A stretch of 8,143 nucleotides of DNA from Klebsiella pneumoniae (GTDB taxonomy: Bacteria; Pseudomonadota; Gammaproteobacteria; Pseudomonadales; Azotimanducaceae), in contig CAMDVY010000118.1 in assembly GCA_945878745.1 (NCBI GenBank), forward strand, positions 1 to 8,143, given 5' to 3'. A model generated the notes under the pieces. It saw only the letters and a list, made by a program, of their open reading frames with translations. It ran no database searches and was not told the origin of the DNA. Shown piece by piece: positions 1 to 6,472 of this stretch; within the stretch, counting starts at the first letter, position 1, and every line of letters begins with the position of its first letter. Position numbers and translations under genes: made by a program.

Positions 1-207
1 GTCTGCAGGATGAATGGTGTGCGAGAAGGCGGGCGCGTTCAGTCGATGGTCCGGATCCGTCGTGGAGTAGGCGAGGCCCGGTCCGACCTGTGGACGAGAT
101 TCGACGATCGTGATCGCGATTGGCTGCCGGGTCTGACGGACCAGTTGCACTGCGAGACAGCTGCCGCTGTAGCCACCACCGATGATCACCACGTGTTTCG
201 ATTTCAA
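1..207 (-). CDS. FAD/NAD(P)-binding flavoprotein, N-terminal part (cut by window edge)
   Basis: The minus strand reads as a 69-residue N-terminus starting MKSKHVVIIGGGYSG. This is the classic beta strand plus GxGxxG-type dinucleotide-binding loop (GGGYSG, residues 10-15). An acidic residue follows at the end of the second strand (TIVESRP, about residues 40-46), then GPGLAYSTTDPDHRLNAPA. That last block is characteristic of the NAD_binding_9 / COG4529-like 'FAD/NAD(P)-binding protein' family, whose full members run to several hundred residues. The start must be the TTG at 207, because the codon immediately upstream (210-208) is TGA. The next candidate, a GTG at 192, would remove the first residues of the Rossmann strand. 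A GAGG sits 6 nt upstream of the TTG. The gene diverges from the AIM24-family gene. Substrate and redox role are unknown, and the rest of the protein lies outside the window. Confidence 0.85.
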   Translation of the reverse strand, partial: MKSKHVVIIGGGYSGSCLAVQLVRQTRQPIAITIVESRPQVGPGLAYSTTDPDHRLNAPAFSHTIHPAD

Positions 208-306
208 TCAGGGCCTCATTCAATACCGGTTCGTGCACAAGCCACTTTGGCTGCTTTCAGGCTAGAATCTGCAGCTCGGTGCTCGGCCATTCAACAGGAG
301 TTTTCG
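208..306. promoter_or_regulatory. Divergent intergenic region
   Basis: These 99 bases separate the leftward flavoprotein gene from the rightward AIM24-family gene, so they should hold at least one promoter in each direction. A TAGAAT hexamer at 263-268 could be a -10 for the rightward gene, but no good -35 sits 16-18 nt upstream, so I do not assign a promoter. An AGGAG at 296-300 is the ribosome binding site of the rightward gene. A small GTGCAC palindrome lies at 234-239 and has no assignable role. Confidence 0.45.
214..217 (-). promoter_or_regulatory. Ribosome binding site (GAGG) supporting a TTG start
   Basis: On the minus strand GAGG lies 6 nt before the TTG at 207. The in-frame stop at 210-208 leaves no longer start, so this site helps fix the N-terminus of the flavoprotein. 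Confidence 0.6.
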
Positions 307-1095
307 ATGAAATCACATGAACTCGACTATGAAATCTTCGGCGACGACATGCAGATTGCCGAGGTTGAACTGGATCCGAATGAAACCGTCATCGCCGAAG
401 CGGGCGCCATGAACTACATGGATTCCGGGATCACATTCGAAGCGCGCATGGGCGATGGCAGTGAAGCGGATAGCGGCCTGATGGGCAAATTGCTGCAGGT
501 CGGCAAGCGGGCGTTGACCGGTGAGTCCATATTCATGACCCATTTCACCAACAAGGGATCGAACAAACAGCGGGTGGCGTTTGCGGCGCCTTACCCAGGC
601 AAGATCATCCCAATCCAGTTGGCTGAAATCGGTGGCAAGTTCATCTGCCAGAAAGATGCATTCCTGTGTGCCGCACTGGGCACCAAGGTGTCCATCCGGT
701 TCAACAAAAAGCTCGGCGCCGGTTTTTTTGGCGGTGAAGGGTTCATTCTCCAGGAGTTGTCCGGTGATGGACTCGCGCTGATTCATGCGGGTGGTACGGT
801 GATCAAGAAGGAACTGCGTGGCAACACGATCCTGGTCGATACCGGCTGCATCGTTGGATTCACGGAAGGGATCGACTACGACATTCAGAGAGCCGGAAAT
901 CTCAAATCCATGTTTTTTGGCGGTGAAGGCCTGTTTCTGGCCACACTGCGTGGCACGGGCACCATCTATCTTCAGTCGTTGCCGTTTTCGCGGATGGCCG
1001 ATCGTATCCTTGCTCATGCGCCATCTGCTGGCGGGAGTGCCAAAGGGGAAGGGTCGGTACTTGGCGGCCTGGGCCGTCTCATCGATGGCAACTGA
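307..1095 (+). CDS. TIGR00266 / AIM24-family protein
   Basis: The 262-residue product starts MKSHELDYEIFGDDMQIAEVELDP and matches the TIGR00266 (AIM24) family in length and layout. The early ELDPNETVIAEAGAMNYMDSGI segment (residues 21-42) is typical. So are the two glycine-rich repeats FFGGEG (140-145 and 203-208), the second running into GTGTIYLQSLPFSRMADRI (216-234), the family's C-terminal signature. There is no signal peptide or membrane segment. Members form tryptophan-RNA-binding-protein-like beta-barrel folds; their bacterial function is not established, while mitochondrial AIM24 is linked to inner-membrane organisation. The start at 307 has AGGAG 6 nt upstream. The frame stays open back to an ATG at 10, but that stretch is antisense to the flavoprotein gene and unlike the family, so the longer start is rejected. 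The gene ends 53 nt before the LLM oxidoreductase, so co-transcription is possible; no terminator hairpin is seen between them. Confidence 0.9.
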   Translation: MKSHELDYEIFGDDMQIAEVELDPNETVIAEAGAMNYMDSGITFEARMGDGSEADSGLMGKLLQVGKRALTGESIFMTHFTNKGSNKQRVAFAAPYPGKIIPIQLAEIGGKFICQKDAFLCAALGTKVSIRFNKKLGAGFFGGEGFILQELSGDGLALIHAGGTVIKKELRGNTILVDTGCIVGFTEGIDYDIQRAGNLKSMFFGGEGLFLATLRGTGTIYLQSLPFSRMADRILAHAPSAGGSAKGEGSVLGGLGRLIDGN

Positions 1096-1148
1096 TTCGT
1101 TGCTTCAAACAATTTACATCACGCAAATCTCTAGTAAAAGGAGCGCAC

Positions 1149-1994
1149 ATGCGCATCGGGATCAGCAACTTTCCAACGTCCTACTCAATCCATCCCACTG
1201 ATCTCGGACGAGCGCTTGAGGAGCGTGGTTTCGAGTCTTTGTTCGTCGTCGAACATACCCACATCCCTGCATCCCGTGAGACGCCGTATCCCTTGGGCGG
1301 TGAGCTGCCCTCAATTTACTGGGAAGCCTATGAACCACTGACGTATCTCGCTCAAGTGGCTGCGGTCACTGAAAAACTGCAAATAGGCACTGGCGTGCTA
1401 CTGGCTGCCCAGCATCATCCAATCGCGTTGGCCAAGCGGATTGCCTCGCTCGATTCACTGTCAAATGGCCGGGTGCTGTTGGGTGTAGGTGGCGGCTGGC
1501 TGGCGGAAGAAATGCGCAATCATGGTTTTGAGTTCAAGGATCGCTGGGCAATCCTTCGAGAACACGTCCTCGCGATGAAAGCCTGCTGGACTCAGAAAGA
1601 CGCGCAGTTCCATGGCAAGTTCGTGAACTTCGATCCTGTCTGGGTAGAGCCGAAGCCAAGTCGGCGCGGTGGTCCGCCAATCCTGATCGGCGCAACTTCC
1701 TCGTGGGCGCTCAAGCGAATTGCCGAGTATGCCGATGGCTGGTATCCGATCGTGATGCCAAATTTTGATGCGCAGCTTGCGGAGCTCAAGCAGCATGTCG
1801 AGGCACGAGGTCGGTCGATGCGCGAAATCGATATTACCGTCGTACATCAGCCAGCCGACAAGGCAGCGCTGGCCGCGCTTCGTGACAAGGGGGTCAACAG
1901 GGTCGTGCTTTCCTTGCCGACGGTTAGCCGCGATGAAGCCATGAAGGTGCTGGATGCTTATGCACCGATGGTGGAGTGGGCGAAGTCTTTGTAG
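1149..1994 (+). CDS. LLM-class flavin/F420-dependent oxidoreductase
   Basis: The product is a 281-residue luciferase-like monooxygenase (bacterial luciferase TIM-barrel) protein. Recognisable blocks are SLFVVEHTHIP (30-40), the LQIGTGVLLAAQHHPIALAK strand and loop (77-96), SLDSLSNGRVLLGVGGGWLAEE (100-121), GGPPILIGATS (174-184) and ADGWYP (195-200). The SNGR...GVGGGW stretch is the family's best signature. Its size and order best fit the TIGR03619-type 'F420-dependent LLM class oxidoreductase'. The cofactor is uncertain: many proteobacterial members are named F420-dependent by homology alone and may use FMN. It would act in the cytoplasm, reducing or oxidising an unknown organic substrate. 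A strong AAAAGGAG lies 5 nt before the ATG. No convincing promoter is seen in the 53-nt AT-richer leader. The gene is followed by the REP pair, which separates it from the DUF35-thiolase genes. Confidence 0.9.
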   Translation: MRIGISNFPTSYSIHPTDLGRALEERGFESLFVVEHTHIPASRETPYPLGGELPSIYWEAYEPLTYLAQVAAVTEKLQIGTGVLLAAQHHPIALAKRIASLDSLSNGRVLLGVGGGWLAEEMRNHGFEFKDRWAILREHVLAMKACWTQKDAQFHGKFVNFDPVWVEPKPSRRGGPPILIGATSSWALKRIAEYADGWYPIVMPNFDAQLAELKQHVEARGRSMREIDITVVHQPADKAALAALRDKGVNRVVLSLPTVSRDEAMKVLDAYAPMVEWAKSL

Positions 1995-2016
1995 TTGGAA
2001 GAGGCTTGCCTGGCTG

Positions 2017-2091
2017 GGATCGCGATCAGGAGATCGCTCCTACAAGGGTTGGTGTCGCCACATTGTAGGAGCGGTCTCCCGACCGCGATCC
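2017..2091. repeat. Inverted pair of REP hairpins (BIME-like element)
   Basis: Two imperfect inverted copies of 29 bases (2017-2045 and 2063-2091) are separated by 17 bases and differ at three positions. Each copy is itself a small hairpin. The left has stem GCGATC / GATCGC with loop AGGA (2022-2037). The right has stem GCGGTC / GACCGC with loop TCCC (2071-2086). Two of the three differences form a compensatory pair, so both 6-bp stems stay perfect; the third lies in the loop. Read outward from the centre, each copy begins TTGTAGGAGCG, i.e. the GTAG-initiated REP form known from Pseudomonas, Stenotrophomonas and relatives, which is mobilised by RAYT transposases. No RAYT gene is in the window. 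The element sits between the LLM stop and the DUF35 gene. It has no U-tract, so it is not a standard terminator, though it could affect mRNA ends. Confidence 0.88.
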
Positions 2092-2200
2092 TGAACACCT
2101 GTTTGATCGGATGACGGAAACGACCTCAGATCTCAAACACAAGACTGTTGAACACACTCGCCAAACGGTACAGTCGCCATTCGAGTTCATACGCACTGAA

Positions 2201-2206
2201 GAGGGG
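2201..2206 (+). promoter_or_regulatory. Ribosome binding site (GAGGGG) deciding a TTG start
   Basis: GAGGGG lies 6 nt before the in-frame TTG at 2213. The in-frame ATG at 2111 has no purine-rich site ahead of it. This is the main sequence reason for choosing the shorter DUF35 protein. Confidence 0.6.
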
Positions 2207-2212
2207 AACGCC

Positions 2213-2629
2213 TTGAGCTACAACAAACCGATACCGCCACGGGGTACGCATACCAAACCGTTCTGGGACGGTGCAAAGGCTGGCAAGCTCATGTTGCCAC
2301 GTTGTCAGGACTGCAATCGTGTGCATTGGTACCCGAGGCACATCTGCCCGTTTTGCCATTCGACCAATCTCGACTGGATCGAAGCCAGTGGCCGGGGCAC
2401 GCTGCATACCTATGCCGTTCAGTACATCGGCGCGGGTGGCTGGGCGCAGGAAGTTCCATTCGTCTCCGCCTATGTCGACCTGCAGGAAGGCGATCGTATG
2501 CTGACAGTGCTGCGCGGTGTTGATCCGAACAAACCGGAAGACATCCGGATTGGCTCACAGGTCACCGTTGAGTTTGAACAAGCGGACGATGAAACGTTCA
2601 TTCCCTTTTGGCGTGTGGTGGAGGTTTGA
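2213..2629 (+). CDS. Zn-ribbon/OB-fold (DUF35) protein, module 1
   Basis: The 138-residue product has an N-terminal helix region with the FWDGAKAGKL motif (17-26). A rubredoxin-like zinc ribbon follows with ligands C31xxC34 and C45xxC48, then an OB fold from about 56 to 138 (GRGTLHTYAV, PFVSAYVDL, GSQVTVEFE). This is the standard DUF35_N plus DUF35 architecture. Such proteins are partners of thiolase-superfamily enzymes and are thought to help bind or channel acyl-CoA. The thiolase-like gene starts 2 nt after this stop, as expected for a complex made from one mRNA. I chose the TTG at 2213: it has a good ribosome binding site, gives the usual family length, and lines up with the N-terminus of the second DUF35 protein in this window (FW at 17-18 versus 19-20). 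An ATG at 2111 would add 34 residues (172 in total) with no visible domain and no ribosome binding site; automated calls may use it. Confidence 0.9.
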   Translation: MSYNKPIPPRGTHTKPFWDGAKAGKLMLPRCQDCNRVHWYPRHICPFCHSTNLDWIEASGRGTLHTYAVQYIGAGGWAQEVPFVSAYVDLQEGDRMLTVLRGVDPNKPEDIRIGSQVTVEFEQADDETFIPFWRVVEV

Positions 2630-2631
2630 CC

Positions 2632-3843
2632 ATGACAGGACCACTGTACAAGGCAGCAGCCATCGTCGGTGCCGCAGAAGCCAATCAGATCGGTTTTCTG
2701 CAGACACCCGTCACTTCATTGCAACTGCACATCGAAGCTATTCGCAACGTCTGCGATCAGACGGGGATTCCGATCTCACGCATCGAAGGTGTGTTCTCGA
2801 CAGGCTGGTCCACAGAATTGTGTGAGCACCTGGGCATTCGTCCGAAGTACATCGACACCACCGCAGTCGGTGGTTGTTCCTTCGAGATGCATGTTCACCA
2901 TGCGCTGGCTGCGATTTATTCGGGGATCATCGACGTTGCGTTGATCAGTCACGGCGAGAATGGCCATTCCGCACGCAAGGTCGGCAGTGGTGGCACGGTC
3001 AGCTATGGCCGTGGAGCGGGGGTGCTGTCACCGGGCAACGAAATGTCCATGGCCTATGGCCTGGTGGGCGCTGCCTCTGGATACGCCCACGCCATGGTGC
3101 GCCACATGCATCGATATGGCACCAGGCGAGAAGACTATGCCCACATCGCCAAGGTGGCGCGTGACTGGGCGACACTCAACCCGCGTGCAGCCATGTATTC
3201 CAGGGAAAAGCACCCGTTTGGCGGACCGATTACGGTGGAGCAGGTGGAGGCGTCTCGCCTGATTGCCTGGCCTCTGACAATTCTGCACTGCTGCATGGTG
3301 ACTGATCATGGTGGCGCGGTGCTGGTCTGCAGCCCGAAAGTTGCAGCCAGTCTGCGAACCCGTCCGGTGTGGATTGCCGGTGCTGGCGAAGCCATGGGTC
3401 ATGGCAACATGCTCGAGATGGAGGATTTCACGAGGACCTCAGCCGCGCAGTCCGCACAAGCCGCCTATACCATGGCCGGCATGGGACCTGCGGACATGGA
3501 AATGGCCATGATCTATGACTCGTTCACCATCACCGCGGCCATCACAGCGGAGATGCTGGGTCTGGCTCGTCCTGGTGAGGGCCATCTGCTGTGGAAAGAT
3601 GGTCGTGCGGCGCCCGGGGGCACCTTTCCGATCAACACCAATGGTGGTGGTCTGTCGTTCAATCACAGCGGGATGTATGGCATGCCGTTGTTGATCGAGG
3701 CTTATCGACAGTTGTCGGGTACGGCTGAAGACGGTATTCATGGTGTCAAAGGCAAACAGACCAGTGCACGGACGTGCGTGGTGAATGGCACAGGTGGTGC
3801 GCTGTCGACCACTGGTACGCTGGTGCTGATCGCGGACGATTGA
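2632..3843 (+). CDS. Thiolase-superfamily (SCP-x/Ltp-like) protein, module 1
   Basis: The 403-residue product is of the lipid-transfer-protein/SCP-x thiolase type. The segment IDTTAVGGCSFEMHVHHAL (74-92) places Cys82 where thiolases carry the nucleophilic cysteine. NTNGGGLSFNHSG (335-347) supplies His345. CVVNGTGGAL (382-391) supplies the second cysteine position, Cys382. The AMIYDSF segment (292-298) is conserved across the subgroup. Together these suggest a protein able to do thiolase-type chemistry (CoA-dependent cleavage of a 3-ketoacyl-CoA, or the reverse condensation), but this is inferred from alignment by eye. The ATG at 2632 has GGAGG 7 nt upstream and lies 2 nt after the DUF35 stop, so the pair is probably co-translated and forms a complex. 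An upstream in-frame TTG at 2608 overlaps the DUF35 gene and is less likely. Automated names would be 'acetyl-CoA acetyltransferase' or 'thiolase family protein'; the real substrate is unknown. Confidence 0.88.
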   Translation: MTGPLYKAAAIVGAAEANQIGFLQTPVTSLQLHIEAIRNVCDQTGIPISRIEGVFSTGWSTELCEHLGIRPKYIDTTAVGGCSFEMHVHHALAAIYSGIIDVALISHGENGHSARKVGSGGTVSYGRGAGVLSPGNEMSMAYGLVGAASGYAHAMVRHMHRYGTRREDYAHIAKVARDWATLNPRAAMYSREKHPFGGPITVEQVEASRLIAWPLTILHCCMVTDHGGAVLVCSPKVAASLRTRPVWIAGAGEAMGHGNMLEMEDFTRTSAAQSAQAAYTMAGMGPADMEMAMIYDSFTITAAITAEMLGLARPGEGHLLWKDGRAAPGGTFPINTNGGGLSFNHSGMYGMPLLIEAYRQLSGTAEDGIHGVKGKQTSARTCVVNGTGGALSTTGTLVLIADD

Positions 3844-3866
3844 GCGTCGCAGGCTGGCCCGCCGTC

Positions 3867-5156
3867 ATGCACAGCACCTGGCCCGCCATCATTGCCCACG
3901 CCGACATGGATGCTTTCTATGCGGCGGTGGAGCAGCACGATGATCCATCCCTGCGTGGCAAACCCCTGCTGATCGGGCCACGCAGTCATCGAGGGGTCGT
4001 ACTGACGGCTAGTTATGAAGCTCGCCCCTTTGGCGTTGGCAGCGCCATGCCGATGGCAGAGGCGCGCCGTCGTTGCCCACAGGCGCTCATCGTGCCGCCA
4101 CGCTTTGAACGGTACACGCAGGTGTCGGCGATCATCATGAAGATCTTCGATACGTTCTCACCGAAAGTTGAACCACTGAGTCTGGATGAAGCATTCATCG
4201 ACATGACGGGCAGCACGGATCTCTTCGGGCTGCCCGCGCAGATCGGTCGAAAAATCAAGGATGCCGTCAGGGATGCCACCGGTCTGACCGTGACCGTCGG
4301 CATGGCGTCGACCAAACACGTGGCCAAGATTGCGAGCGCCTACCAGAAACCCGATGGGCTTACCGTCGTTGAACACGACCAGACCCGCGCCTGGCTAGCG
4401 CCATTGTCCGTGGCCCGCATCTGGGGGGTAGGGCCAAAGATGCAGGAACGGCTGAATCAGTTGGGCTTGCTGACGATCGGCGACATCACGCGCCTGGATC
4501 CCGACCATCTGACCAAGAGACTGGGGCGTCAGGGGGAACGATTGTACCGACTCGCCTGCGGAGAAGATCCACGACCCGTCGTGAGTCAACGCCGGGAGCG
4601 CAGCATTGGTTCGGAGCGGACGCTTGAATTCGATGTGCGAACGATGCGCGAAATCGAGGTTCACCTGCGGCAGGCCGCTGATCGAGTGAGTGCACGATTG
4701 CGTCAACGTAACTATGTGGCCGGTGGTGTTCGCGTCAAGCTCAAGACCACGGCATTTACGCTGCTGTCGAGGCAGATCGTATTGGATCCACCCTCCGACC
4801 TCGGCGAGGTGCTCTACATCAATGCCCGAAAACTGGCGCAGCAGTTGTTGCCGGAGGGACCGTTTCGTCTGGTTGGCCTTGCGACCTATGACCTCGGCAA
4901 ACAAGGGGAGTCACGACAGACGGATCTATTCACGGAGCCGCCTCGTCAGAGCGTGCTGGAAACCACCATCGATGCCGTGAGTCATCGATTTGGACGACAT
5001 GCCATTCGACGTGCCCGTGACCTGGGTAAATCGCGCACCGTCATGGGTACCGCGCCAACGCTGGATTTTCGGCAAACCGGTAATGAAGACGATGCACTGG
5101 ACGCACCTCGTGACTGGAGCGAGAGCGAGGATCCGGGAGACGAGTTGCAGGATTGA
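3867..5156 (+). CDS. dinB: DNA polymerase IV (Y-family translesion polymerase)
   Basis: The 429-residue product carries all Y-family landmarks. HADMDAFYAAVEQ (11-23) holds catalytic Asp13 and the likely steric-gate Tyr18. ASYEARPFGVGSAMPMAEARRRCP (48-71) is the fingers region. LSLDEAFIDMTGS (104-116) holds catalytic Asp107-Glu108. A palm block TVGMASTKHVAKIASAYQKPDGL (143-165) and a helix-hairpin-helix thumb IWGVGPKMQERLNQLGL (185-201) follow, then the little finger. A QTDLF pentapeptide (351-355) resembles the beta-clamp-binding motif. After it comes a tail of about 75 residues ending in an acidic stretch. The enzyme copies past damaged bases, with low fidelity, in the cytoplasm. The gene starts only 23 nt after thiolase 1. 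A TTG at 3840 that overlaps the thiolase stop (TTGA) would add 9 residues. Neither start has a clear ribosome binding site, so translational coupling is plausible. No LexA box (CTG-N10-CAG) was seen upstream. Confidence 0.95.
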   Translation: MHSTWPAIIAHADMDAFYAAVEQHDDPSLRGKPLLIGPRSHRGVVLTASYEARPFGVGSAMPMAEARRRCPQALIVPPRFERYTQVSAIIMKIFDTFSPKVEPLSLDEAFIDMTGSTDLFGLPAQIGRKIKDAVRDATGLTVTVGMASTKHVAKIASAYQKPDGLTVVEHDQTRAWLAPLSVARIWGVGPKMQERLNQLGLLTIGDITRLDPDHLTKRLGRQGERLYRLACGEDPRPVVSQRRERSIGSERTLEFDVRTMREIEVHLRQAADRVSARLRQRNYVAGGVRVKLKTTAFTLLSRQIVLDPPSDLGEVLYINARKLAQQLLPEGPFRLVGLATYDLGKQGESRQTDLFTEPPRQSVLETTIDAVSHRFGRHAIRRARDLGKSRTVMGTAPTLDFRQTGNEDDALDAPRDWSESEDPGDELQD

Positions 5157-5196
5157 TGTCACTCAACACGCCTTCGCCGTTTTCTGGCCCTATCCA

Positions 5197-5229
5197 ATCA
5201 CAAGCCCATCACAACCCCATTACAAGCAG
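5197..5229 (+). repeat. Three tandem 11-bp direct repeats upstream of module 2
   Basis: The units are ATCACAAGCCC (5197-5207), ATCACAACCCC (5208-5218) and ATTACAAGCAG (5219-5229). Units 1 and 2 differ at one base; unit 3 differs from unit 1 at three. The 11-bp period is close to one helical turn, so a protein binding each unit would sit on the same DNA face. They lie in the 120-nt gap between dinB and the second thiolase-like gene, 47 nt before its start codon. A TAGACT at 5231-5236 follows directly and could be a -10. This suggests an activator or repressor site, but the repeat is short and may be chance. Confidence 0.45.
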
Positions 5230-5265
5230 GTAGACTCGGATTCGTAACGACATCATGACCGGGGC

Positions 5266-5273
5266 AGGAGGGG
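5266..5273 (+). promoter_or_regulatory. Ribosome binding site (AGGAGGGG) for a TTG start
   Basis: AGGAGGGG lies just before the TTG at 5277; its AGGAG core is 6 nt from the start. The only nearby upstream ATG (5255) is out of frame, so this strong site fixes the TTG as the start of the second thiolase-like gene. Confidence 0.7.
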
Positions 5274-5276
5274 AGA

Positions 5277-6470
5277 TTGGCTACGCAGGTGCGGGATGCC
5301 GCGATCGTCGGCATTCATGAATATCCATCACGTGACGTCGAAGGACGAATCAACCCACTGCAAATCAAGGCGGAGAGTGCGGCGCGTGCGCTCGAGGATG
5401 CAGGCCTGAGCTGGTCTGATGTGGATGCCATCTATGATGCGGGTGAAGGTGGCGGCGCCATGAGCGGCCTGACGATTGCCGAGTATTTCGGGATCCGTCC
5501 GAAGGTCATCGACACCACGGCAGTTGGTGGCAGTTCCTACGAGTACCACGCTGCGCATGCGAAGCGCGACATTGCGGCGGGCAAGGCAGGTGTGGCGCTG
5601 CTGACTTACGGATCAACCGCACATAGCGCAGCGCAGCGTATCGGTGTAGGTGGGCGTGGCGGCAGCCGTCACCCGGCGGACAATATGGAAGTGTTCGCCG
5701 GACTCACCCTGGTTGCCAACTATGCGATGGTGGCCAATCGGCACATGCATCAGTACGGCACGACCAGTGCGCAGCTTGCGGAGATCCCGGTAGCGACGCG
5801 TTACCACGCCATGCGCAACCCCGAGGCTGTCAGGGCCATGCAGGACCTTGAGTTCCTGAATATCCGTGAGACCACGGTGGACGATGTGCTGAACTCGCGC
5901 CTGATCGCTGACCCATTGCGATTGCTCGAATGCTGCATGATTTCCGACGGCGGCGGTGCAGTGGTGATCGCAAACCCTGCCATTGCCCGCGATTGCCGCA
6001 AGCCGCCGGTATGGATTCTCGGAACTGGCGAAGCCACCCGATATCCGGAAAATGGCGGCGACATCACACACAGCGCAGCGGCACAGTCCGGACCCCTGGC
6101 CTTTGGCGAGGCTGGTATCACACCTGCCGAAATCGACGTCGCCATGATCTATGACTCGTTCAGTATCACGGTGCTGACGATCCTTGAGGACCTGGGATTC
6201 TGTCCCAAGGGGGAGGGCGGTCGATGGGTCGAAGGGGGGCGGCTTCGGTTTGATCGAACGGGCGGACCTGCACTCAATACCGATGGTGGCGGATTATCGT
6301 CCAATCATCCCGGAATGCGCGGGATTTTCCTGCTGATAGAAGCTGCGCGACAGTTGCGTGGGGAGTCTTGTTCACAAGTGATGGATGCGAAGCTGGCCGT
6401 TGCCCACGGCAATGGTGGCATGTTGGGTAGCCGTCACTGCGCCGGTACCATCATTCTGGGGAGGGACTGA
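5277..6470 (+). CDS. Thiolase-superfamily (Ltp-like) protein lacking the thiolase cysteines, module 2
   Basis: The 397-residue product is a paralogue of the module 1 enzyme, sharing the blocks GIRPKVIDTTAVGG (72-85), ANRHMHQYGT (153-162), AMIYDSF (289-295) and NTDGGGLSSNHPGMRG (334-349). The nucleophile position holds Ser86 (GGSSYE) where the paralogue has Cys82. The second cysteine position holds Ala374 (AVAHGNGGML) where the paralogue has Cys382. His344 is kept. A normal Cys-dependent thiolase reaction is therefore unlikely. The closest precedent is Ltp2, the steroid side-chain-cleaving retro-aldolase, a thiolase-fold enzyme with a reworked active site that works with a DUF35 domain. A retro-aldol or lyase role on a CoA thioester is an inference. 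Translation starts at TTG 5277 behind a strong ribosome binding site. The gene has its own 120-nt upstream gap and is followed 2 nt later by a DUF35 gene. Automated annotation would call it acetyl-CoA acetyltransferase or lipid-transfer protein. Confidence 0.87.
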   Translation: MATQVRDAAIVGIHEYPSRDVEGRINPLQIKAESAARALEDAGLSWSDVDAIYDAGEGGGAMSGLTIAEYFGIRPKVIDTTAVGGSSYEYHAAHAKRDIAAGKAGVALLTYGSTAHSAAQRIGVGGRGGSRHPADNMEVFAGLTLVANYAMVANRHMHQYGTTSAQLAEIPVATRYHAMRNPEAVRAMQDLEFLNIRETTVDDVLNSRLIADPLRLLECCMISDGGGAVVIANPAIARDCRKPPVWILGTGEATRYPENGGDITHSAAAQSGPLAFGEAGITPAEIDVAMIYDSFSITVLTILEDLGFCPKGEGGRWVEGGRLRFDRTGGPALNTDGGGLSSNHPGMRGIFLLIEAARQLRGESCSQVMDAKLAVAHGNGGMLGSRHCAGTIILGRD

Positions 6471-6472
6471 TC

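Noticed and set aside
10..306. 99-residue N-terminal extension of the AIM24-family frame
   Set aside because: It is antisense to the clear flavoprotein N-terminus, unlike the family, and a good ribosome binding site precedes the ATG at 307.
313..1017. Long minus-strand open frame of 234 codons
   Set aside because: It lies wholly inside the AIM24-family gene, shows no recognisable motif, and is a shadow of the codon usage on the other strand.
2017..2091. REP pair as a rho-independent terminator of the LLM gene
   Set aside because: There is no run of T after the hairpins, and the paired GTAG-type units identify a REP element.
2608..2631. TTG start 8 codons upstream for thiolase 1
   Set aside because: It overlaps the DUF35 gene. 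The ATG at 2632 has GGAGG at 7 nt and gives the usual N-terminus.
3740..3866. LexA/SOS box ahead of dinB
   Set aside because: Scanned by eye for CTG-N10-CAG; none with the right spacing was found.
3505..6162. 22-base identical stretch shared by the two thiolase-like genes (3505-3526 and 6141-6162) as a recombination repeat
   Set aside because: It is in frame and encodes the conserved AMIYDSF block in both paralogues, so protein conservation explains it.
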